From: Chytridium lagenaria
Taxonomy: Eukaryota; Chytridiomycota; Chytridiomycetes; Chytridiales; Chytridiaceae
Length of the DNA stretch: 64,000 nt
NCBI GenBank assembly: GCA_025449115.1
Contig: JAHLKC010000080.1
Location: forward strand, 1 to 64,000
Direction: 5' to 3'
The position numbers and the translations under genes were made by a program. This document shows positions 1 to 11,831 of this stretch, piece after piece. A model generated the notes under the pieces. That model was given only the letters and a program-made list of their open reading frames with translations, was not told where the DNA came from and did not search any database. The first letter of the stretch is position 1. Each line of letters begins with the position of its first letter.

Positions 1-178
1 AAAAGTCTCTTTTGGTGACTTATATGAGTGCAATAATCTCCGCAAGTGTCCGACTCCAGCACGTCTCCAGTATACACGCATTACTCGAAAAGCAGGTAAA
101 AAACATTTTGAGAGGATTTCATGATGTCTGCAGGCGAATAAATAGATATAAGTCGAGCGATTGCTACCTTTTTTAACA

Positions 179-249
179 TGCCCTGGAGAAGATTTGAACT
201 CCTCAGACTATGTCTCAAAAGACACAGCCGAACCATCGAAATTCAGAGC
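179..249 (-). tRNA. tRNA-like sequence, probably decayed
   Basis: On the minus strand a 7-base 5' strand (243-249) pairs at six of seven positions with a 3' strand (180-186). Between them lies a T-arm-like hairpin at 187-203 with loop TTCAAAT, close to a Pol III B box, and a D-loop-like ATGGTT. The anticodon region folds as a 7-bp stem with a 6-base loop, which is not a normal 7-base anticodon loop, and the D stem is poor. I read it as a tRNA pseudogene or tRNA-derived fragment; chance resemblance is possible. Confidence 0.3.
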
Positions 250-1517
250 GTAGTGGGAGTGGGGGCTCCTTTTTTTACGTCAAGGCGCCAGATGACGGGA
301 AGATGGGTCCAAGAAAAACAAATCCGCTCGTAAAGAGTAGAGTTGTACTGTTGGTAACCATACCCTTCCGGACCTACTCAAGGGTCGAGCGGTCGAAGTG
401 TTTACGGGAATGAAAATATGTTGCGTAGATAACAGTACTGTCAAGGCGGCTCTTTTGGCACGATGGTGATAACCGCGTAGCGATGGACCACTGGAACCTC
501 AAGGTTAGAGTCGGTCGAAAGTGGCTGCGCGGGATGAGAAGCCGTGGCTGTTGATGCGGTGAAGCACCAAATCACCAGAAGGACCAGCAACCAGTGCATA
601 TGCATCTGGATCTTGAGGACTTCTGTGGCTCTGAGGAAACAATGAAAGGTTAGCGTGAGAGTTTAAATACTTGTTGAGGTTGACGGAGAAGTATCATGCA
701 TTTGTCGTTTGCCAATGTGCCAACTGTGCTCGCAAAGTTTGCTGTGCATTTTGCACAGGCCACAACTCTAGCATTTCGAATGGATGCTATGTAATATCCG
801 GATCGGTAGACTATTTCCACATCGGCCCCGATTTCTCAGAGCTGCTTTGCAATTATGAATTCCGCTTCTCACTGAGGTTCCCACTACAGCACTTCAAGAA
901 CTTACTTTTGCGGACGTTGACATGATTGTCCCTATACTTCACTCCTCCCTTTCCTTGGATATGAAGTACCCATGTTTGTAGTAGTGTGTCGTCACCTGTT
1001 TATTCCTTTTCTTTTACTTTGCTAGCTGCTGCCGGTTCCCCGTACTATAATATTATTTGTTAGCGTCACGCGTCTCGACGTTTGCTGGCAGAGTTTTTGT
1101 GCCGCTCCGCGTCTCGCGTGTTGTCCGGTTTGGTTTTTTCGCAGCCGCGGTGTTTGGGTTGTGTAGGCCGCACAATGTGGAGGGTGGTGCGTAGGAGGGC
1201 AATATTCGAGTCTTGGTGCTGTGCTGGACGTCGCGGGACTCCAGGATCAGCCTTCCGTTGATTAAGTACGCCTACACTCTTTTCTATCTCGGTTGTTGGT
1301 TGCGCAGGCGTGGAATGGACTAAACAGATGACTTATTTTTTGAGCTTTATAGATTTTTAGGATTTTATAAAGCTCCTACACGAAGGCCAATGAAAGACAT
1401 TTGGCCAAAGAAAGCGCGAAGAAACGCTACATTCGGCCGAAAAAAGATAAGAAAGGAATTTCAAGGTAAAGTAGTTATATCTTAAACATGCCAAAAAAGA
1501 AATCCACACCAACGAAC
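250..1517. other. intergenic, no supported gene
   Basis: Only short open frames with no splice logic, family motif or signal peptide are present. Base composition is mixed and I see no repeat or hairpin that stands out. Confidence 0.5.
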
Positions 1518-3836
1518 TCATTTCTCCTTAACAGCTTTAGTCACAGCTGAAGCCCTCAGTCTCCTGCGACTCAGCGAAACAGATCGGTAATCATCCTTGA
1601 CGCTGGTGTTGCAGTTGGAGCCAGCAGGCTGAGGGTCGTTCGAGGTGACGGAGGTTTTGCTTTGCGGGTCAGACTTTTTTGTGGCCTTGCGAGTGGACTG
1701 TCTGCGTTTGGGAGCTGGTCTCTCCGCATCTAAATAGAATAGGGGGTCGGTGAACATTAAAGAATAATGTAAAACACCAACCGTTATCCTCATGAGTCGC
1801 AACATCCTCACCGCGTTTTCTTTTAGTCAAAGTCATTTGGATGTCTGAAAGGTTTGAAGAAGCTTCCTGATGTTTTTCGCCCACAAGAGATTCGTTGACT
1901 TCCAAAACATGACCTTGCATTTCGACGTCGGTGTCTTTAAGGCAGGTTAAACACATATCATTCACATAAAACGGCACCTTTCAACGCTGGTGCTTGTTCA
2001 CACGGCTTTGGAAGAATAAGATCAATAACCATGGCCATTTCATTAATTGTTGGCTCCAAGGCTTGAACCAAGATCTTCTTGGTATTGAGATGCTTCAAAG
2101 GAATCGCCAACTTTCTATCTATTTCCCATAAGTATGGAATGGCAGCATAACGCGTTGCAGACTTCTTATCAGAATCTACGCGGCAAGGAATAGTTATATA
2201 AGGTCCACTGAAATTACGTGTCTAATACCTTTGGAGGTAAGCTCGTCGGCTTCGCGCGGCTTTTGGGTAAGGCGGTCGATTGGCATGGGCTTTCCGTTCG
2301 TAGACTCTAGGGCTCGAATTTTCAAGCTGGCGATATCTTCACCTGCAGTGTCCCGTGGTCGCTTGCAACTTTGTGCTAATTCCTTCACTACAAATGGTTT
2401 AGTAACTTTGGAAATCAGAAGCGCGTGGGAAAAGGGGACGTTTGAATATAGCAAAGATTACCTTCTTTCTTGATGCGAGTCCCCAAGTCGCTGATTGTGC
2501 CCAAGACCAAACCCACAGTTCCTACAACAGCATCAGCGATGGGTGCTGGAGTCAATGGCGAGACAGCCGGTCTATAATTCATCACTGCTTGAGTCGCTTG
2601 CAGAGACTTTTTCATTTTTTTCGATACGTTGACTGGAGGCTTCGGAGGTGTCCAAGTGACAGAAATACTTTCCAAGTCCACAATGTCGAGTTGGTCAAAG
2701 ACGGGAAGGTACCGTCGCTCCATTTCTCGAACGCTATACCGAATAGCATACTTGCAAATAAACTCGAGCGAATTGTAAAGGCGGTATTTGCAAGCATTTT
2801 TCCGCTACAGAACGTTTTAGACCGTCGTTCAAAGTAAATCATCAAACATACCCATCTTTTTGAGGCTTTCGCGGGGTCTTCCTCGGTCCAACTGCTGGGC
2901 TCGGAAGAAAAAACGAGCTTCCCGTTATCGTTTTTCAGCCGTTCAAAACGAAACCGAAGCACCTGCTTGAAGACTTCGGTGAGGACCGCCTGGGGAGGTT
3001 GAAATCCAAAACCCTTCTTCCTGACTTGATTGAAAATGACGTGCTCCAAGTCGACCATGTGTTGTTTTCGGCAAACCATGAGGAGGTGGTCGATGAATTG
3101 TTGGACAGACGGGGACTGACGAGGGCAGTGCGCTATGTTTTCCACTGATTGAAGAAGGTATGGATTTACGTGATGTCAGAATTGGGGTGGGGAAGCAATG
3201 ACGGCCTTACATTTCGGAACGCAGTATTCGTATCCATCCTCAGAATCCAACTCCAACGTCTCAGCATCCATCACGAGATGTCGCCGAATAGCGGGGTTGT
3301 GGCGGCCTTTAATTCCCAACAACGGATTTTCCGCACCATGTCTTCGAAGTTCTCTTGGATAGAATCTTGGGGCCTTGTCAAACATTCGGTCATTGAGTTT
3401 CAACGCAACATGGTCAAAAGCGACCACATCGTCAACGACGCTCGATATCCTGTACTTTATCCTACTGCAATGGACCTTCAACCACACGAGGTTCCGTTGA
3501 AGGCAATCATAAAATAACTAGAAATATGTTCAGTAAAAGCCGCTGTGGGGGGACCTCACCTTTTTACCCTTCTCCGTCTTAACCTCAACTGGATCGTCGT
3601 CCGCAATCTTGTAATCACTTTTATAGTCGATGAAATTGAACTTATCAAACTCAAAGGCAAGCTGTGTATAGTCCAAGTTTCCATCCAGTTTCTTCTTGAT
3701 CATGAACTTTGGCGCGACCCTCCGCGATGGCCATCACGCCTGATATGATCCGACTGAGGAACAGTGCGGGGTTATCTGGCATCAGATGCTTATTGGCTTT
3801 GATGACGGTCTCGTAGTTGAATGAAGTGGTGTCCAT
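1518..3836 (-). CDS. unrecognised multi-exon protein with basic C-terminus (family member A)
   Basis: Eight exons fit: 3836-3560, 3517-3211, 3144-2852, 2750-2462, 2387-2229, 2175-1978, 1934-1782 and 1729-1518, all with GT...AG introns and consistent phases (0,1,0,1,1,1,1). The start at 3836 has a strong ACCATGG context. The product is about 610-630 residues. It is soluble, with no signal peptide, and has a mixed alpha/beta N-terminal half. The last exons are charged, Ser/Lys-rich and nuclear-signal-like (KRKRGED, PAPKRRQSTRK). I do not recognise the fold. Exon 1 is one base out of frame unless a 43-base intron with a weak donor (GTTCCT) and acceptor is removed near 3720-3762; a single-base error is the alternative. 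The intron-phase series matches the gene at 8126-10665, which suggests a common ancestor. Confidence 0.65.
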
Positions 3837-4282
3837 GGTGAGCTTGAAGGTGGGATGAAAGAATGGCAGAATCGAATGATTAACGTAAATCTCTAGAGAG
3901 CTTACAAGAAGCATGAAGTGAGGTTTTGCGATATTATAATCAAATATCAACGACAAAGGAGAGCCATGACCTAAGCGTATTACTCGGGTGTTGTTTTTTT
4001 TTTCCCCCAGCTCACTTTAGCTTTTATAATCAATTATAACGACTATTTTTGCAAGGACAGCTACCAATAGGTTTGTGTGGATGATCATTGTAAAGCTCAA
4101 AGTCTTCATATATGTACACATAAAGTATACTAAAGGCCTAAATACATAATACACGTCCGCCCTTAAGCGTTCTTCTCCTCTATAAAGTCTCAATAAACCT
4201 TCACATATTCCTTCAACTGTTTCGCAATCCTAATAATGAGCTGAGCGAGTGCCTGGCTCCCTTTCTTGCTGGTCCAGGCCCG

Positions 4283-5423
4283 TCATATTTTTCCGTATGG
4301 TGGTGATTGTGCGATGAAGCCATATGCCAACAGTGATGTTACGGCAATGGGTGTCAACGCCGCAGAGGGGAGGAGCCTTGTAGTTTTTTTCCTGCAGCCT
4401 TCAATACCCAAGCGCCTTTTCTCTTGGGGCGGTCGACATGAGGAAGGGACGCGTATAGGGTCGGGATCCGCGTTAGTGTCGACTTGCAAAGCGGTTGTTG
4501 AGGTCGACATTGACTTTGATGAAAATTGAGTCGTTGGATCGCGAAGGATTCGTCAAGGTCGGAACCCAAATACACGAATGTAAGTAAAATACAGGATATC
4601 CGAACTATATCGTACACTCTGTCCTCTCCAGTGCACGTATATTGGTTTTGAGTAACGGCAAAGGAGCCGCTGACGTGCTCGCTAGCTTATACTTATCGAC
4701 GTGAACTGCAATGGGTTTTTGGTAAGAGTTTATATCGGGCTACAATCCTTAGAACGATCCGAACTCACCCACAAGGTCATTTCCATTGAGTGGGTTTGGT
4801 TTGTAGCAGCCTCAGAATTCTCGACTGCGGTGGCCGGGCAATCGAAAAATAATTTACGGCATCTTCTTCAGCAGGTCTTTCTTTGCGTCTCAGGCGCTTT
4901 AGTCATGGTAGTAGCTAAACTACTAAACGTTGATCCTTTTAAGCCAATATAATTATAGCCTTACCTGTCTTTGTAGTCGTTTTAACTTTTCGCTCGGTGC
5001 CCTTTGCAGAAGTCTGCATGCTTGACCTGCTAGTTTTACAGTCTTCCAGCACCTATAACGAAGAGCTTTCTAAGAAACAGTATACCAGTGGAAAACCATC
5101 GTCTTTAACTGACCAACCTTGTGACTTTTCGCCAACATTCGTCCTTTCGCAAAGTCGACGATGGGCAATCCACGGTAAACGTAGCTCTCAACTCGCCTGA
5201 CTTGACTGTTATAACAACAATATTCTGTGCTTTCCTCTTCGCGAACACACGGGGTGTGGGCATCAGACGGCAGCGCATGACTCTCCAAGAAGGTAGAGGT
5301 GATGGTTCGAAAACCAAAATTCGAGGGCCGGTTGATCGATATCATCATGTAGGGATTGATAAGTGATGTGACAGGTACCCGACAACAAGAACACAATGGC
5401 GCTGGCTCACCATCGCTGGACAA
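4283..5423 (-). pseudogene. probable degenerate or partial family member C
   Basis: Exon-like segments on the minus strand include one ending at about 5080 with AKGRMLAKSHK. A Lys/Thr-rich exon at about 5028-4964 follows (SAKGTERKVKTTTK). A third begins after the acceptor near 4925 and breaks frame at a point where a one-base shift would give KRPAEEDA, similar to KRPRDTAGED in the gene at 1518-3836. The first two junctions are phase 0 and phase 1, as in that gene. The C-terminal segment is again basic (VDRPKRKGAW). No N-terminal half is evident upstream. I read it as a truncated or broken paralogue; a functional gene with poorly placed exons is possible. Function unknown. Confidence 0.35.
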
Positions 5424-6502
5424 GATATTGTGACATCACGACTCTCATGCATCTTTTGTCTGTAGTATAAATAATACTGCACGCGGACCTCTACAATTAC
5501 ATAACTCTCATCGTGATACTGAAAGAACGTATAAAAGCTGCATTAAGGCTACGTAGTTTCCAAGCACGATGCCATTTGCGGCCCTAACACATGTGGTTTA
5601 ATATATAGCCCAATTATGAATGATACAGCTGGAAAGGTACGCGGAATGTCGAGGATATAACGATATAAGTTATTATAAAGAATAAAAAAGACGATGGAAA
5701 AAAGAGCGAAAATAATGTCGCATTGGTTTTTCCCCATATTTTATAGCGATTGTGACGTGGATTGTGAAAAACATCCCGTTAAAACTCGCGATCGGCCAAT
5801 TAACGACGACCATGCTGATGCTTGCATGGTCGATATAATGAAGTACTGGATAACGTATTTTTTTCTTGATTTCGACTAGCCTTACGCGGTATTTCATGTG
5901 TTATTAATTCCATAAAAGATGATTACGTTATTCTTGGTGAACCGTTGATTTTAATAAACTGGTTTTCGGTGATGGACAGGTTTTAACAAAATTCGTAAGA
6001 GACCAGGATGAAAAGATGTTTAGATTGGTTTTTTATGCCTCTATCACAAACACGCGGAACGCGATTCGACGACATAATCGACTGGACTTCAGTCATACCA
6101 TGGTCCGTCCTTTCGAGACGTGTGCATCATAGACAGATCATCCCGAATCCCCTATAGTTTTTTTGTAAATAAAGATCAACACGCTGATCTTTTGACAACA
6201 AAGGAGGGAAGAAATCCCTTTTTGAGGAGTGCGCACATCTCATTGCTCTTTAGTTGTTCCCTGGGAGGTCTTTACTTTTTATCAATCAAACAAAGTTGGG
6301 CATTTTAAGACGTTAGAGAATCAGAATCAGTTGTCACCAGCAGCGACCAACATCAACGTTGCGAAACAGCGATAGAATTTATACAACGCTTCAAGCACTA
6401 CCATCACAAACACTTGCAGCTTCCGCCTTTACAGCAACATAAAACAGTAGATAAACAACACACATCACACACCACACACACATCACAAGCAAGGAATACA
6501 AC
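5424..6502. other. AT-rich intergenic
   Basis: No supported gene. CA-rich sequence just before 6503 looks like the 5' leader of the following gene. Confidence 0.5.
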
Positions 6503-7769
6503 ATGATCATCTCGACCATTCTCGCTAGTTTCAATACCGCTTCCCCACCTTCCCTTCGCACGCTTGCTCTGTTCAGCGCAACAGCGGTTGCGTTGGTCGT
6601 TGTTGGCCGAGGAGTAGGAGGTTGGTGTTGATCATTTTTGTTTGACAAGGTGCTTGACTGACAATTCTTATTGCAGATGATGGAACTTGCAAGAACCGAA
6701 AGGCCAGGAAAAGTCGCAAGGATGCCGATACGACCAGAGCTGTGAAGGTTGATGTAAAGGAGGACAGAAGGAGAACGGAGAGGGTGGAAATGAGGAGCCG
6801 GAGAAGGGAGAACGAAGGAGAGGCGAAGAAGGGAGCTGAAGTAGACGGCTTGCTCGGAGGAGGCGTGGAGCAAAATTGTACCCCGGTTGTGGAGAATAGG
6901 GATGACAAAGATGTGGAGAAGGGTGGTGATGGTGAGGGCCTTAATCAAAATCCACCTATTGGCAGTGACGATGCAAAGACGATCGAGAACTCTATGAATG
7001 ACTCTCAAATGGCTATCGAGGTTGGGAATGAGAGTTCCAACGATGAGACTTCCAAGGTCGATACTGCTGAGAGCATAGAGACGTCCGCATCCTCATCCTC
7101 ATATTCGCGCCATGCACTCCAGACGGTTAAAGAAGTCATGAACGGATCTCAAACTCCCACCCTTCCTTTGGCTATGACGAAGGCGAAGCCCCTCGCATCG
7201 ACTCCAAGTTTGGTTCTCTTGAGGACATTTGCAACGATAGGGTTGATGAGACCAACGCACGATTTGCTCTTGAGGTCACTAGCGCGGATGTTGCGGTTGT
7301 CAAGAAGCTTAAACCCGCTCTCCGTGTGTCAATTCCGGAGACTGTCAAGAAGCTTAAACCCACTCTCCGTGTGTCATTTTCCGAGACTATGGAGGATGAT
7401 GATAAAGATATTGGTGGTGATTTGACCCACTGCAAACACCCCATCTTCAACCAAGATCTTGACGCGAACGACACCATCCCTTCCCCGCTCTACGCCCAAT
7501 GTCTTTATATCCTCCTGCTCCTCATTCTCATCCGTTTCGCGTTTGGCCACTTTCTCACCACCATCCTCGTCATCACCGTCCCCACCCTCCTCATTCTTCT
7601 CGTCCTTCTTGACACCTTTCACGTTTTGCTCAACAGTCTCTCTGCAACATGGCCCGAGATCCTATTCACCAATATCCCGGGCTCACCAAGCGACTTTGTG
7701 ATGCCTTACGTGGAAGCTGTCTTGGCGTACCTTGCCGAGTTTGCGTTTTTGCGGGATTCGCGAGGCTAG
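6503..7769 (+). CDS. unrecognised membrane protein
   Basis: Exon 1 (6503-6620) encodes a hydrophobic N-terminal segment (LALFSATAVALVVV). A 56-base intron (6621-6676) joins in phase to a long, highly charged acidic/basic region. The C-terminal part has two strong hydrophobic spans (CLYILLLLILI and LVITVPTLLILLVLL), ending at 7769 after about 400 residues. The reading frame changes by one base near 7125-7190. No splice pair with the right phase explains this, so an indel is likely. A 45-base tandem duplication lies at 7299-7388. The layout resembles a membrane-anchored protein with a long soluble loop. I recognise no family. Confidence 0.5.
7299..7388 (+). repeat. 45-base in-frame tandem duplication
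   Basis: Two adjacent 45-base units (7299-7343 and 7344-7388) encode VKKLKPALRVSIPET and VKKLKPTLRVSFSET. They differ at only a few bases, so the duplication is recent, and it keeps the reading frame. Confidence 0.8.
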
Positions 7770-8125
7770 TTGGAGGTTATTGGTTTATCTGGGTTCTGGA
7801 CAATGTTCCGTGGGCTTACTGTGTTGTTGAAGGGTTTTTGAACTGGGAGGCGAGGGATTGTTGAGCAGAGAAGCAATGGGATATGGATGTTGGTATGGAA
7901 TAGCTCAGCTGGGTTATAGACTCGATCTCATAGTTTTTAATTATTTTCAAGTTTAATTGATTTACCTCACATAAATATCTACTACAAATCTAATAAAGTG
8001 GTGTGCGATATTCGACAAAACACAAGGCTCATAGTGGATATGGACATGGTTCACTACACGTCCCTTTAATCTCGTGTGTAAGTAAATTACTGTGGAAAAG
8101 ATTAAAAAGTCAACAGCCATCGTCC
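7770..8125. other. short intergenic region
   Basis: Terminator/promoter interval between two plus-strand genes. No gene seen. Confidence 0.5.
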
Positions 8126-10665
8126 ATGTCGACTCAACTTTCGTATCCGTAACTCCCGCTAATAATGTCAATCCCTCGTTCAAATTTCCCATCAGCCAGA
8201 ACGACAAGATTGTCACCAGAGCAGGCCGCCTTCAACTGATTTCATCACTACGTCGACAACAACCTGTGGGCGCTAAAGAGTTTCTCTCAAAAGATATCCA
8301 AGGACTTTGTAAATATTCCAGATATAAAGATCACTGTTAAAGAGAGCGAAGGGCTTCAATTCAGGTACCCAGAGTTTGACATCGCTGAAATTGAGAGCAA
8401 CGTCATTATGGCCAAGAAGAAGGTACTTCAATGGTTTCTTCCAAGAACTCTAACACTTGCGTTCGTAGAATAACCGTAGAAAGGTTGCAGAGGATCGGAG
8501 GAAAGCTGTTGATACGTAATGTTCACGAGGACAATGTCCTGAGAATTGAGGAACACATTGTGCACTTTAAAGATGCTGTGTACCCCGACCTGAAAACACA
8601 GCAGAGCGATAAAGCTGCAACAACTAGTGGAGGTGGGTCTAAGCTCTTGGCTTTTTGTGTCGAGGACCTGTCCCATCACCCCCCTGTATTGGCTCTAACC
8701 TCCAAAATTTGATTTCCGGCTAACCTCTCGCTCAATGCACAGCAGCGAGCGCTTCCCTCGAGAGCACCACTCACGTTGACATTGGATCGTCTTGTGAGAA
8801 TGAAAAGTCTGCGGGAGCTCCTTTTGTAAATGATCAGAAGAACGCGGGGACTGTACAAGAGAAGGTGCAGCAGGGGCTTCATCTGTAGCATACTGGGCCA
8901 CTGAAGAACAAGGTGAAAGCCATTTTCAAAGCGAGACCAACGAAATGGAAATAGGACGAGAGAATGGTTTGTTGTTAGAGTTCCTTTTGTTGTTCCTCTT
9001 TTTTTTCGCTTATTAGATATATTATTAAAGGCTGCGGCAAGCCTACCGATGGTGTCGTCATGGACCACGAAACCCTTGAAACTACACTCGCTGATCACGT
9101 ATCCGGGAACCAGGAGGTGAACCTATCAGGTGGACCATAACTTTTCTCATTCCAATCTCACCATTACTTTAATCGGATCCAAAGCCAATGCCAATAACTC
9201 TGCGACTACTCCAGGAGTTTATGCCTTTATTCCGAGGGCGGTTACCGTCGAGTACGACGGACTTAACCCAAAAACGCTAAACGAATTGGATAAGACGATG
9301 TCCTTTGAACACGCGCAAGCTAAGGAGGTTGCCGGATCAAAGATTGACGCCGTAGCAAAAAAAGCAGAGGACGCTGCCAATAAATTATCCAAGAAGACGC
9401 CCGAGATTTCCACTCAAAAGGTCGTGGCAGCCGCTAAAAAACTCGTTGCTGAGGGAAAGACAAAAAGCCAGACGAAAGGGAAAGTCAACAAGACGAAAAC
9501 CGAGAAACCAATGAAAAAGGTAAAGACAAAGAAAAACAGAGACCAAGATGCGATTGTGGTTTACAAGCCAAAGATTCCCAAAGGTTAGCTTTATTCTGCT
9601 AGGAATAATTTATTAACAGGCTTATGTAGGTTTAAAGAAAATGAGCGACATAATTAAAGTATTGGGTGAAGAGAAGAGAAAGGACCTTATTGCCATGGGA
9701 ATACCTTGTACGGAAGTACTGGACGAGACACGCTCTACACGGTCATCAACAAAGGCCGCCAAAACGGCCGCCGCTGCCGTTATCGGTGCGATACCCAATG
9801 TGGCTACTGCAGCCGACACAACTCAGGTAGCTGAACAAGAGCTTCATCAAATGGACATAGTCAGTCACCGAATGGAGGGATTTTGTCAAATAGATGTGGA
9901 CAGTAATCGAATGGATGTTGACAAAGAACGTGGGTTCTTTTTTGTTTTTCGGGATCTTCTGCTTCCATTAAAATCATGTCTAAACCGCGTAATCTCCTTC
10001 CAGCTATCACAGATCATGCATTGTCTCCCCCTATTGAGGAAAGCGCATCGCCTGCAGCGCATTCAAAAGAATCGCGGAAGCGCTCTGCTGAAGGTATATA
10101 CCAGAAAAGTAATGCTATCTGCTCATACTCTTTCAAAGCCACCCCCGTCACCGAAAAGCGCCCTCGACGCTCCCGCTCTTCCAAGGCAACTCAACAAATC
10201 ACCACCCGGACGGAATTCGACGGTCCTCAGTCAGCCCTTGCCACTCCCTCTCCATCACCCCCACCCACGTGTCGCCCCATCGCAACCCCAAAGCCCATGC
10301 GCCGTCGTCATTGCAAAGCCCCATCCGGCACTCCATGTCTTGACATAGGATGTCGAGACGGCTTTTTCTGTCTCCACCGCGTTCTCGACATGTCCCACAC
10401 TTTCGGAGGATCACTCCATCATCAAGAGAAGGGTGGGACCCGTCATTTCGATTCGCAGATGAAGGTGATGGCGAGAAGGATGAAGGAGGATGTGGGGTTA
10501 TGGTGGAAGGAGAGCGTTGAGAGCTTGACAATGTTTTTGAAGGAGGTTTGGAAGGGGGGCGAGGGGGTTGAGGAGGGTGTGTTGTTCCATGTTGATAGGA
10601 CGGGGGAGTTGGTGGAGGCTTTGAGGGGGAAGGTGAGCGAGGGGGAGTGGGTGTTGATCGGCTGA
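8126..10665 (+). CDS. unrecognised multi-exon protein with basic C-terminus (family member B)
   Basis: Exons fit at 8126-8148, 8196-8422, 8491-8632, 8743-8864, 9042-9129, 9215-9583, 9630-9929, 10004-10093 and 10139-10665. From 8422 on all phases agree (0,1,0,1,1,1,1). This is the same series as the minus-strand gene at 1518-3836. The middle exon is Lys/Ala-rich (KKAEDAANKLSKK, KVNKTKTEKPMKK). Later exons carry basic nuclear-signal-like stretches (SRKRSAE, KRPRRSRSSK) and a folded-looking C-terminus. In exon 2 the frame needed downstream contains a TGA near 8236. A further weak intron ending at about 8280, a sequence error or real inactivation would each explain it. Function unknown; a nuclear role is only inferred from composition. 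Confidence 0.55.
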
Positions 10666-11831
10666 GCTATGCGTGGTGGTCGTTTTGCCTTATTTTATTT
10701 ATTTTTATTATGAAGGGAGGGTGTAGTGGAGGAGGATGGGAATTCGATATTACGATGGGATTCCTCGACTCTTATTTTGTTGACTTTCCCCACTTTTGTA
10801 AATTATGTTCGCATACTTTTTTTAAACTCTTTTTTAAATTATGTTTGCACATTTTTTTAGTTCCGTTTTCTGGTTGAGTTAATTCCTGCTATAAACCTGT
10901 TGTATTATTCTTTCGTTGTTGATTTAATTAAACGTTTGTTCTTTCTTTTAAAAGATTGTGTACGCTGCATCATTTAACAACAAAGTCTTGAAAACATGTT
11001 ATGCTTCAGCAGGTCAATGACAACGCGTCACTGGGAGAGCCATCTTCTCATTGAGTGACAAAAATCCTCTTCTCTAGCTCTTCTTCTAGGAACAGAACGG
11101 AGCAGGAAGGGTGCTTTCTGCCATTTTATCCGATATTGCCTTTCCTTTGCTTTCCCCGACTTTATTCTAGTTGGTAGTTATTAGATATCATACTCCATCT
11201 TTATAAGTATGAGATTCGGACATGCTTCCCTCCTCAGGACTCACACAGCACTTAGCTCCACGACTTTCACCCTCTGATGGCAGCATTGTGTATCCTTTTG
11301 TATATCCTTTTTGTTTGGACGCGTGATTTATCGCGTTGATCAGTTCAACATCTGGCTCGAATAGTCCATGCCAATCTGTATAAAACTGCTAAATCTTGAT
11401 CCTTTAGATATCAGGAGTTTGGTACATGTAGTCGGCTATTTAAGGGAATTCAGTACAAACAAAGGTTGGTTCTGTTTCAAATGTATTTAAATACTATCCC
11501 AAAACGAACAATGAAAAAGACCTTGAAAATTCCGTTGCCAGTACAAACGGGTTTAAAGACGAATAAAAAGTTGGGGGGGGGGGGGGGGTGAATCACGCGT
11601 CTAAAAAAAGAAATGAAGGGCGACTTGTTTACAAAGAAAAACGGAAATGATATGCGCAAAAAGTGAAATGAGAACTAAACTGCAAAAGAAAATCTTTTCG
11701 TGTTGATTGTGAATGTGAAAATGGGAATCCAAAGGACGTGATATGTAAACAATTGGAATAGGTGAAAGTTCTTGGGGCGAGGAGAAGATATGAAAGATGA
11801 GAAAGGAAAGGGAGTGGGATCGTTATAGTCT
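10666..11831. other. intergenic
   Basis: AT-rich, no supported gene. It holds a run of 16 G at 11573-11588. Confidence 0.5.
11573..11588 (+). repeat. G16 homopolymer
   Basis: Sixteen consecutive G in AT-rich intergenic DNA. An identical-length run occurs at 24890-24905. Confidence 0.9.

Noticed and set aside
8230..8240. Selenocysteine reading of the TGA in the 8126-10665 gene
   Set aside because: No selenoprotein context or family resemblance; a sequence error, splice variant or inactivation is simpler.
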